A DNA stretch of 64,000 bases, from NCBI GenBank assembly GCA_016647705.1, contig CM028328.1:36556501-36620500 (forward strand). Reading direction: 5' to 3'. The position numbers and the translations under genes are program-made. Positions 11,514-19,898 of this stretch are shown one piece after another. Every line of letters begins with the position of its first letter. Positions within the stretch are counted from its first letter, which is position 1. Source of the stretch: Eucommia ulmoides. Its lineage: Eukaryota > Streptophyta > Magnoliopsida > Garryales > Eucommiaceae. Below the pieces are notes generated by a model that did not search any database, was not told the DNA's origin, and worked only from the letters and a program-made list of their open reading frames with translations.

Positions 11514-13093
11514 TGAATTTGGATTTGAGGCGAGGAAAATTAAACTTGACTGGCAGATTGATGGTTGCCATTGCAGGTGTATGGGGAAGGGAAGAAAAGG
11601 AAGAAGAAGAAGATGGTGAAGAAGATGACTGGATTGAAGTTCTATGGTGTTGGCCTTCGAAGCTTGGATACCATAAAGAGATATTGCAAAGCCTTGAAAA
11701 AGAGAGAAGATAAAAGCAGAAACATGTTATGGAATTGACGATGTCGATCATTTGGCATTCATTGTTCCTTTGAGGGTTTTATCTTTCAATTGTGTTGTGT
11801 AGGGCTAGTCCATGAATTTTAATTGAATTACGTTTATGTTGAATTAATGTTTAAAAGCTAGTTGTAATCAAGTATATTGATATCTTAGGATAAGAGTTTG
11901 ACGATGTCGGGTAGGGTTATTTGATTGTTTTTAATACAGTTGTATAATTTGATAAATAAATTATTTATGTTTTTTATTTGTTTATTGTATATTGATTGTT
12001 TATGCTTTTAGTTTTGAAAACAGACAAATCTAAATTAGGTAATATGTCACCTTCGACAAAAGGATTTCGCTATAAAATTGTATTTTTGTCGCAAACAAAT
12101 CATATTTAATCAAATTGGACATCTATTGTAAAATATGTTTATATTTAATATGTTAATATTTTTAAATATCTATTTTCAATTAATGCTTATTTTTTTGAAT
12201 TTGGTGTAATTTGATATTTATTATCATACATTTAAAGAAAGAAAAAAAGAGCAATTGTTAGGAAACAATTCCAGAATAATATGATTTTGTTCCCAGAAGG
12301 AAATAGAATTATGTCGTTACCAAACGTGATTTTGTTCCCAAAAGGAAATAGAATTTTGTCGCTACTAAAAGCAATTTTGTTCCCAGAAGGAAATAAAATT
12401 TTCATACCATCGGACCCATCTCATCCCAAGTGGGATGGGAAAAATGGAGACACTAATCAAATGCCACCTTAGTTCCCAGGTTTGATCAACTAACCCAATC
12501 GACCAAATAGACTAGAAACCAAAAGGCTAAGAAATCATTGAAGATCAGTCAACCGATCTGTTAAAGAAATTCTCACAGAAAGACAAGAAAGAAATCCCTA
12601 GAAGTTCGGTAAAATCAAAGTGCTCAAAGAGGTATTTGACTTGGATTTGAAATCTTGGGTGGATAAGAGGTATTTATCTCGATTTGAACTCTTGGGTGCA
12701 TAAACATTATCTCTTAATGGATAAACTTATCATTTGCTAACGATAGAATTAGTTGTCAACTCGTTGTTGACAAGTTGTCTTTGGCGGTGGAGGAGTTTTT
12801 TAGCTCTATAAATAGAGCAACACACAAATGCTTCATATATTCCAAATTTTGAGAGGAAAAAAGCTTGAGAGAGGAGCTTTTGAGAGAGAGAATTTTAGCG
12901 GGAAATGGGTTACGGGTTGATGAGTTGAGTGTTTTAAACTCTTGTACAATATTCTCCCCCTTAGATATTCTCCCCTTTAGTAAAGATCTGCAGTAGCCCG
13001 TAGCCTAAATTGGGTGAACCACATTAAATTTTGTGTTTGTTTTCACACCCTCGTTAATCTGGTTGATCGGGAATTTGCTATAATTTTCACAAC

Positions 13094-13290
13094 ATGATCA
13101 TGTTCGGTCAACCAATTGACGCAAAGCAATAATAAAAATTGATCTTTGATTTACCTTTTTTCACTAGGTTCGTATTAGATTTACTTTTTAATTTTTATTT
13201 TGTATTTAATGTTTCTATTGTTATTATATCTTGTATCAATTATTTATTTTTAAATCATGAAATTGGTGGAATCAGTTCGGAGTTAATTAA
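13094..13290. other. intron DNA, nothing recognised
   Basis: Short AT-rich stretch between the SIRE-like LTR and a TIR-element end. One GTTCGGTCAACCAATTGAC motif is present at about 13103. No gene is seen. Confidence 0.4.
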
Positions 13291-13341
13291 ATTCCCATCC
13301 CACTGCTGGAATGGAAACAGAAACGGTTACCAAACGCCACC
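13291..13341 (+). mobile_element. isolated right end of an F2 TIR element
   Basis: These 51 bases (ATTCCCATCCCACTGCTGGA ... AACGCCACC) appear identical to 14111-14161, the right end of the neighbouring complete element, and are followed by TAA. No left end is visible, so it is a fragment. Confidence 0.8.
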
Positions 13342-13491
13342 TAAGTTTACAATTCGTGTCTTAAATCTTATTTACACTGCCACAAGTTGTTTCTAAGAAG
13401 TATATCATTTTCTCTTAGTGTTCCTTTTTATTTCTCATTCTTTTGTTTGTTTACTTTTTCTAATGTAAAACACAGATTCCCAAATTTAGTT

Positions 13492-14161
13492 GGCCCCGTT
13501 TGGTAACCCATCCCATCCCAGAAATTCCCATTCCATTCCTAGATTTTTGGGAATTCTGTTTGGAAATAGCGTTTGGTAATTTTTGTTTTCGTTTCCATTT
13601 CATTCCCATTTGAGAATTGTGCCCACTTTTTTCTTAAGAAATGAGAAACAAAAAAAAGTTGTTTCTCATTATTCCCATTCCATTCCCAAAACACATTCCA
13701 TTCCCAAAACACATGGTTACTATTCACCTACTGGCCGACCACCGCCCGCCGCCGCCGACAACCGGCCGACCACCGCCCGCCGCCGCCGCCGTCCGGCCGG
13801 AAATTTCCCGGCCACTTCCGGCCGTCGCCGGCGACGGCGCCATTGTCTTCCGGCCGGCGTCGCCGGCACCACCGCCGTCCGGTCGTCGCCGGCGGGGGGC
13901 CACCGCCCTCTCCGACGCCGGAGCACCGCCGGCGGCCGTTGCCCGGAGCACCGCTGGCCGCCGCCGCCAAGCCAAAACAGAAAAAAAAAAAAAAAAAAAA
14001 GATTTTAGGATAAAATGGTTACTAAACACAATTCCCTTCCCAAAACAAAAAAAAAATTATCGTTAACAAACGCGATTCTACTCCCAAAAATAAAACAAAA
14101 TTCTCATCCCATTCCCATCCCACTGCTGGAATGGAAACAGAAACGGTTACCAAACGCCACC
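13492..14161. mobile_element. 670 bp TIR element with GC-rich core (family F2)
   Basis: Left end GGCCCCGTTTGGTAACCCAT and right end (complement GGTGGCGTTTGGTAACCGTT) form terminal inverted repeats; TTA follows on the right. Both arms carry CCCATTCC-type subterminal repeats. The core (13725-13980) is strikingly GC-rich, made of CCGCCG and GGCCGG blocks. Several ORFs cross it in many frames, but all are Pro/Arg/Ala-rich products of low complexity and not genes. An A-run of about 20 closes the core. Confidence 0.8.
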
Positions 14162-14164
14162 TTA

Positions 14165-15340
14165 GATTCCTAATGAGTGGATTGCTAAGAAAGAAGATCC
14201 TATTTTCCAATTGATTGCATCTCGGCTTAGTGATGAATCTATTCAATGTTAGAGTTGTTAAAACAATGCCCATACTTATTCCACCAGAAAAGAAACAAAA
14301 GACAGTGGAATGTTCAAATAAATACTAAAAGGTAAATTCAGAGATCAGAGAATGCCATTGGCATCTTGGCTATTTGATATTTAGCCTTTCTATTACTATG
14401 ACTTATTATTTGTTTATTGTAAACAGTCTCTCTATATAGAGGGATAAGGTTCCGGCATTCCGCACATCAGTCCTCCCCAAACCTTGCAATGGCAAGAATC
14501 TCCATGCAATGGGTTGCCTTTTTTTCACATGTTAATTTGTTTATCTACTCACAAAGGAAACGGAAGTACTACCCAACCACATTCTACGAGATAGAGACCT
14601 AGAGGAATTGAATCAGACTTGATGACGATTTGGAGATCAACGATGAAGGACTAGACGAAAAAGATTGGGAACGAAATGGATTTGACTTTTATTGCTTATC
14701 AAGAATAGAAACTTGATTTTTCAGTTAAAACTAGGGGTGTAATTGGTTCGGATACAGAAATTAAAAACAAATGAACTGAACTTTTCGGTTTCTATTTTTT
14801 TGGAATCAAACAGAACCATTTTTTCAAAAACTGTACCAAACCAAACATTGGGATTCGGCTGCTAGAAATCAACATTGCAGAGATTCCCATTTTAGTTTAT
14901 TGTGATTTGCTGCCATACATCGATTAGAAGAATGCATTCTAACTTTCTCCAACCAGAGGTCAAATTGCAGTTTCTTATTCGACAAAAAAAGGAAGAATAC
15001 CTAAAATGCAGTGAGCCTCATTTGCCAATCAAATGTCCTCAAATGGGACCGATTGCTAATTGAAGACATTAAGCCATTAAAATTTACGAGGGAAACCTAA
15101 TAATACAACATTTCAGAGGAGATAGCGGATGAATCCTTTGTTTTTTGTATTGGTAGTGGAAAAACAGAGCTGATTAAAGGGAACCTAGAACTTCATACAT
15201 GAAAAATGGAAAATACATTTCTTGGCGCAGTTAGGAAGTCAATAACAGAAATACTTAATATCCTATGGCATATTTTTCACAATTTGCACATGTGCTTGAA
15301 TAAAGACGTGCATGCATTAGAAGACGCATCGATCTAATAC
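14165..15340 (-). other. 5' part of intron 1, no recognised element
   Basis: Mostly AT-rich, apparently low-copy DNA next to exon 1. I see no coding motif, terminal repeat or tandem array. Confidence 0.5.
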
Positions 15341-15505
15341 CTGATCAACCATTCTGTGCTTAAGAATGGTGGTTTTGGCCATGACTTTGATGGCAACACT
15401 CTCACCGGTCTCAGTGTTCCGAGCGAACTTAACCTTTGCAAACGTTCCTTCTCCAATTGTCCGACCGAGCTCATACTTCCCTACCCTACCCGCCACCTTC
15501 TTCAT
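15341..15505 (-). CDS. CIPK24: CIPK24/SOS2-like CBL-interacting protein kinase, exon 1 with start codon
   Basis: CIPK24 (SOS2) is a Ser/Thr kinase of the SnRK3 family. It is recruited by the calcium sensor CBL4/SOS3 and activates the plasma-membrane Na+/H+ exchanger SOS1 under salt stress. This exon runs from ATG (15505-15503) to a CAG/GTATTA donor at 15341 and encodes 55 residues. It shows [19 protein letters not shown] (glycine-rich loop) and the ATP-binding lysine in VAIK at residue 40, the same number as in SOS2. The [14 protein letters not shown] end resembles SOS2 much more than CIPK8 or CIPK23. No stop or frameshift is seen in exons 1-3. The FISL/NAF and PPI regions lie outside the window, so intactness of the whole gene is unknown. 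Confidence 0.93.
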
Positions 15506-15955
15506 TCTCTCTCAAAGAACATTTCTCACAAAAAATAACCAAACTGAAACCAACCTGGATCAACATATCAACTACTGCTTAACAATCCTTTAATGCAATA
15601 GAGAACAACGATCGATCAGAAATCTGACATAATCCAGAATTGAACCGGCCACAAAACATCGAATGTCAATGATCAGATGGCCACGAAGGCATAAAACAAG
15701 AACTTCTCTCTTTTTCCCAATAAACAGAGAAGCACAAAGATATATTGATGACATATCTATGAGTCACTACACAGAAAGAAAAAAATGGTCGAGAAGAAAT
15801 ATCCAAGCAATATTCTCACCTGAAACGAAGAATCTACCTTAAATTTGACAGAGAGTAGATCGGACCATGGGAGCACAACGGGCGAAACTCGGAGATGAGG
15901 TCAATTGTCTCGACCTCTGTCAGCGACGCGTAGCACAATATAGAAGAAGAGGGAA
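15506..15955 (-). promoter_or_regulatory. 5' leader of the CIPK24-like gene with a possible 5'-UTR intron
   Basis: Upstream of the ATG on the minus strand is a purine-rich leader (AGAGAGA before the start). A good donor, CAG/GTGAGAATA, has its junction at 15820/15819. A possible acceptor, TTTCAG, ends at 15544. Together they would outline a 5'-UTR intron of 276 bp (15544-15819). The first exon would then be about 15820-15955. Only about 140 bp separate that donor from a TIR element starting at 15961. Transcription start and splicing are inferred. Confidence 0.45.
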
Positions 15956-15960
15956 ATTAA

Positions 15961-16442
15961 GGCCCGTTTGATTACCATTTTGTTCCTGGAATGGACGAGA
16001 ATTTTTTATATATTTATTTTTGGACTAGAATTGTATTTGGTAATGATAATTTTATTTTTTTGGGAGGAACAAAATCGTGTTTGGTAACAATTTTATCCTA
16101 AAATTAAGAATTTTTTTTTTGTTTTTGGAACATATTTTTTTTTGTTTTGGCCGGCGGCGGCGACGGTTGGACGGTGGCCGGCTGGTAGTGCCGAAAGTGG
16201 CTGGCTGGCGACGACGGTGGCCGGACGGTGACCCTCTTTAATTTTTGAGAATGGGATGGAAATTTTTAGAAATAACTTTTTTTTGTTTCTCAAACCTTAA
16301 GAAAAAATCAGCACAATTCCCATTTTAGAATGGAATGGGAATGGAAACAAAAAAATGGAAGTGGTTACCAAATACTATGCCCAATAAAAATCTGAAAATG
16401 GAATGAAAATTTTTGGGATGGGAGCGGTTACCAAATAGGGGC
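15961..16442. mobile_element. 482 bp TIR element with GC-rich core (family F2)
   Basis: Left end GGCCCGTTTGATTACCATTT and right end ...GGTTACCAAATAGGGGC are inverted repeats, flanked by TTA/TAA on the left and TTA (16443-16445) on the right. The core at about 16147-16235 has GGCCGGCGGCGGCGACGG blocks as in 13492-14161. It lies just upstream of the presumed CIPK24-like leader. Confidence 0.72.
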
Positions 16443-17337
16443 TTAGTGTTTCCAACCAACCCAAAAATTCTGGGATGGATTTCTGAGAACGTGTTTGGTA
16501 AACACAAAACTCAACCCAATTTAACCCAAAAAATGAGAATTGATTCTCAAAATTCTAAGAAAATGATAAACAAAAAAAAAATTGTGCCCAAAAAACTCAA
16601 CCCATTTCTATCATTTTCTTCGTCATCGCTGAAATCCTTCTCACCATAATCTTCGACGTCTTCGCCATCCACCTTCTCCTCTCCGTCGACATCGCCATCG
16701 TCTTCGGCGCTTGTTCTTCCTCGCAATCATCATCGTCGTCCTTGCCTTTGTTTTCACCAAACTCGTCGTTGTAGTCGTCCTTGCCATCATCATCATCCTC
16801 TCCATTTAGGGTTTCGAATTCGTTTGTTACTGAAATCGAACAAGTTTTGCTTTCGTTCATTCTTTAGGGTTTGGTTGCTCGTTCATTCTCAAAATTGATT
16901 TGGGTGTTCGTTGATGAAATCGATTTCGATTTCATTGTTCATTCACGAAATCGATTATTTGTTCATGAAATCAAAATCGTTGTTTGTTCATAAAATCAAA
17001 ATCAATTTTTGATTTCGTTGCTCGTAGACGAAATTAATTTTGATTTCGTTGTTTATTCATGAAAATCTCTGGGGAATTCGATCAATGGAGGTTGTTCGGT
17101 AAATCAGTGAAAATAGAGGTTGTTCGGTGAAGATGAAAACGAAGGAAGAGAAAAGAAAAAAAAAAAAAACAATTGTGAGGAAATAATTCTAGGATAATAT
17201 CGTTACCAAACGCGATTTTATTCCCAGCACAAAAAAATTTGTCATTACCAAACGCAATTCTGTTCTCAGTAAGAAACAAAATTCTCAACCCAACCCAACC
17301 CAACCTATCCCAGTTGGGTTGAAAAAAGTGGAAACAC
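16443..17337. mobile_element. F1-type TIR element with eroded outer ends
   Basis: Inverted arms TTAGTGTTTCCAACCAACCC (left) and GTTGGGTTGAAAAAAGTGGA.. (right) match the inner arms of F1 copies, but the outermost GGTGGCGTTTGG part is missing on both sides. The core contains TCTTCGTC/ATCATC trinucleotide runs (about 16610-16860) and GATTTCGTTGTTCATTCATG-like repeats (about 16900-17070). The acidic ORF on the minus strand comes from the trinucleotide run. Confidence 0.6.
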
Positions 17338-17340
17338 TAA

Positions 17341-17738
17341 GGTAGCGTTTGGTTAGTGTTCCCACTTTTCTCAACCCAACTGGGATGGGTTGGGTTGGGT
17401 TGAGAATTTTGTTTCCTTTTAGGAACACAATTGCGTTTGGTAACGACAAATTTTTTTTTGTGCTAAGAACATAATCGTGTTTGGTAACGAGTATTATTCT
17501 AGAATTGTTTCTTCACAATCTCCATCAAAACACAAAAATTATATATATATATATATATGTTCTGCTCTAAGACACAGGCGATGACGACGGCGACTTATGA
17601 TGAACGAAGACGAGGCAGACGACGGATGGCGATTTCATGTTCGATTTTGTTCTTGAAATCGATTTCAAGAACAAAATCGAAATCAAGAGAGAGAGACAAA
17701 ATCGAAATCGAAATCAATTTCATGTTCGACGGCTGGAA

Positions 17739-17770
<32 letters not shown>

Positions 17771-18040
17771 GGACGACGACGACGAAGAAGAGGATGACGA
17801 CAAAGAGGACTCCGACAACTCCGACGACGAAGAAGACGAAAGTTGAGAACTTTGGGTTAAGTTTTTTGGGCACAATTTTTTTTTTTTTTTTTTTTTTTTG
17901 GTTTCTTTAGAATTTTGAGAATCAATTCTCATTTTTTGGGTTTGGTTGGCTTGAGTTTTGTGTTTACCAAACGCGTTCTCAAAAATCAAACCCAAAATTT
18001 TTGGGTTGGAATGGAATGGAAACACTAACCAAACGGGCCC
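17341..18040. mobile_element. 700 bp TIR element, complete, with TAA duplications (family F1)
   Basis: Left GGTAGCGTTTGGTTAGTGTT and right (complement GGGCCCGTTTGGTTAGTGTT) are near-perfect inverted repeats. TAA flanks both sides (17338-17340 and 18041-18043). Subterminal CAACCCAACTGGG and GGGTTGGGTTGAG arms follow. The core has an (AT)n tract (17538-17557), a GACGAC/GAAGAG trinucleotide run (17720-17845) and a T-run of about 20. No transposase. Confidence 0.82.
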
Positions 18041-18043
18041 TAA

Positions 18044-19021
18044 ATAAACACCACCAAAAGACCCATTTCCAACCCAACCCACCACAACCTAACCCAACTA
18101 AAAATTTATGGGATTAATTTGTGGGAACGCGTTTGACAAACATAAAATTTAACCCAACCCAATTTAAAAAATGAAAATTGATTCTCAAAATTCTAAGAAA
18201 ATGAGAAACAATTTTTTTTTTTTCCCCAAAAAACTCAACCCAACTTTAGGAACACGCTTGGAATTTTCTGAAATGTTAATGAGATCCAGTGTTCAATTTC
18301 TATTGAACTCAATTTTTATTTTTCTCCATTCACCTCCGTTCGTCTTCTCTCTGCTCCTCGCCATTCTCTTCCTTTCATCTTCTCTCTGCAACTCTGCTCC
18401 TCGCTATTCTCCTTCCTAAGCTCGTTGTCGCCGAAGTTCTTATGGTCGAAGTTCACTGTCGTTCGTTCCTCCTCCACGCCATTCTCCTCTGTCTTCGCCG
18501 AACTCCTTATCGCCAGTCTCTATCGTCTCCGCCGAACTCGTTCTCCTCTGTCTCCGCCGAACTCGTCTTCGTTTTCCTCCATCTTCGCTGAACGCGTCTT
18601 CGTCATCCTCGCCATCGTCTTCGAACATATCTAACAGGTTTAGGGTTTCGAAATCACAAAATTGATTTCATTGCTCAAATCGATTTAAGATTTGGTTCTT
18701 GAATTTGGTTTAGGGTTTCGATTTTGATTTCGATTTCGTTCTGAAATTTTTGGCTAATTTTTATGAAATCAATTCTAGGGTTGATTTTTGATTTAGGGAT
18801 TTTGGCTGAAATTGGGAGTTTGGTTGATTTGGGAATTTTGGCTGAAATTGACTGAGATGGATTGGATTTTACCAAACGCGATTATGTTCCCAGTACAAAA
18901 AAAAAATTATTGTTACCAAACGCAATTCTATTCCCAAAAAGGAAACAGAATTCTCAACCCAACCTAACCCAACTCATCCCAGTTGGGTTAAGAAAAGTGG
19001 GAACACTAACCAAACGCCACC
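18044..19021. mobile_element. F1-type TIR element with degraded left end
   Basis: The right end ...GGGAACACTAACCAAACGCC ACC is followed by TAA (19022-19024) and matches the F1 consensus. The left arm near CCAACCCAACCCACC (about 18071) is recognisable, but its extreme terminus is not. The core carries TTCGTCTTC/GCCGAAC repeats (18330-18620) and TTTAGGGTTTCGATTTTGAT-like sequence (18700). Confidence 0.6.
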
Positions 19022-19024
19022 TAA

Positions 19025-19208
19025 TCTTCTAAATTTCATCTTATTTTAATTAGAACAAATTACAAATTTTGTCTTTCCAGTTGTAGCGTATTTTTTAGGT
19101 GGCTCTCTAATTTATTATATTTTTCAGTATGATCTTTCTTTAGCCAATCGATTTTTTATGTAGTTCTTCTGTCAAATATTAGAGTTAAGTTAGACGGATT
19201 TTGACCAC
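19025..19208. other. short spacer, nothing recognised
   Basis: AT-rich DNA between the TIR-element cluster and the pectinesterase remnant. Confidence 0.4.
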
Positions 19209-19898
19209 GTGCATCTCAGGTGCTATATTTTAGAGGTAGAAATATACTTTTCATTTTTTTTTCCTTTTTTTTCTTTTTTCTTTTTTATTCTTGTTTGTTC
19301 CTTCGTGCTCATCTTCTTCGTCGTCGTAAACACCAAACTTCTCCTCTCCCTAGTCATCGTCGTCTCCGTCTCCACCGTCGTCACTCTATCCTCTTCGCTT
19401 CTTTCCCTAGCTAATTCCTCTAGCCACCCACCACTCCTTTCTCATGGATTGCTCAACCGAACACCCAATCCTCTCCACGTTATTCCCTCGCTAATTCCTT
19501 CCATCGCTCGAGAAACTGTCGTCACTTTGGAGGAGATGATGGATCGGACCGATGATCCGACATTGAAGGCGGTGTTGGCCGTTTTCCGAAGCTGTGTTCG
19601 ATGGCACCATCGATAAGCTCAACGATTCCATCTCCGTCGTTAACATCGCCAGAGGTGATAAGATTCTGTCGGATTCCCAAATCGACGACCTGAAAACCTG
19701 GGTTAACTCCACGATTACCGACCAAGAGATTTGCTTGGACACCATTAAAGAATTAAACTTGATCGTATTGCAGGAAATCGAAGCGTTGATGAAGAATTCA
19801 ACGGAATATCAAGCAACAGCCTCGCCATTGTCGCAAAAAACTTCGAAATTCTTCTCCGTGTCTATATTCCAATCAACCGGAAAGTGCTTCGGACAGAG
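19209..19898 (+). pseudogene. pectinesterase pro-region (PMEI-like domain) remnant
   Basis: The intact family de-esterifies cell-wall pectin; its N-terminal PMEI-like domain keeps the enzyme inactive until export. Here only that pro-region remains. A hydrophobic stretch (LLLSLVIVVSVSTVVTL, about 19340) could be the signal anchor. ARETVVTLEEMMD and DDPTLKAVLAVFRSC follow. After a small deletion near 19595 the frame shifts to FDGTIDKLNDSI, LSDSQIDDLKTWVNSTITDQ and EICLD, then IEALMKNSTEY. A further frameshift near 19815 gives NSLAIVAKNFEILL. No catalytic pectinesterase domain follows: the sequence stops where a family Y repeat begins. Confidence 0.8.

Larger units (their letters stand above)
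9365..12468. mobile_element. 3.1 kb TIR element (PIF/Harbinger-like, non-autonomous, family F1)
   Basis: The left end GGCCTCATTTGGTTAGTGTT and the right end, complement GGTGGCATTTGATTAGTGTC, are imperfect inverted repeats. They are flanked by TTA at 9362-9364 and 12469-12471, a three-base duplication typical of PIF/Harbinger. Subterminal CCCATCCCATCCC is shared with other copies. Inside there is no transposase. Instead there is a TTC/GTC-rich leader-like stretch (about 9540-10060), degenerate 26-40 bp units around TTAGGGTTYGATTTC (about 10130-10350), an unassigned exon-like stretch (10961-11164), a copia gag fragment (about 11065-11513, minus) and a tandem of GATTTTGTTCCCAGAAGGAAATAGA units (12280-12400). 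It is much longer than its relatives (about 0.5-0.7 kb). Confidence 0.75.
8719..13093 (+). repeat. SIRE-like copia LTR, split by a TIR element
   Basis: LTR-like sequence starts at about GTGCTAATCCCAAGGGTC (compare TGTTGACCCCAAGGACTT at 26614) and ends near CTATAATTTTCACAACA (13093). The 3' part has a TATA-like CTATAAATAGAGC (about 12807), a GAGAGAG leader, TTGTACAATATTC and TGTGTTTGTTTTCACACCC, as in SIRE LTR R/U5 regions. The 3.1 kb TIR element at 9365-12468 interrupts it. With that removed the LTR is about 1.27 kb. The termini are inferred. Confidence 0.55.
4783..15340 (-). other. CIPK24-like intron 1 (10,558 bp, transposon-filled)
   Basis: The intron is defined by the donor after ...MVDQ (15340) and the acceptor before IKREI (4783). 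It holds, in window order, a lone TIR end (6047), an env-like ORF remnant (6981-8300), a SIRE-like LTR (about 8719-13093) split by a 3,104 bp TIR element (9365-12468), a 51-bp TIR-element end (13291-13341) and a 670 bp TIR element (13492-14161). Whether it is spliced correctly cannot be judged from DNA. Confidence 0.85.

Noticed and set aside
11387..11751. ORFs of 108 and 85 codons around 11.5 kb
   Set aside because: They overlap the antisense gag remnant or a GAAGAA-rich stretch and show no domain.
13583..14066. Several overlapping 68-141 codon ORFs on both strands
   Set aside because: They cross a CCGCCG/GGCCGG-rich core of a TIR element; composition is Pro/Arg/Ala repeats in every frame, with no domain.
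15341..15505. Identification as CIPK8 or CIPK23
   Set aside because: [22 protein letters not shown] and IYIVLEFVTGGELFD agree better with SOS2/CIPK24 than with the corresponding CIPK8 (DRSTIIKRKMVDQ, IILEYITGG) or CIPK23 segments, as far as I recall them.
16597..18085. Acidic ORFs (Asp/Glu runs) that looked like nuclear acidic-tail proteins
   Set aside because: They arise from GAC/GAT/GAA trinucleotide runs inside F1 TIR elements and have no other conserved motif.
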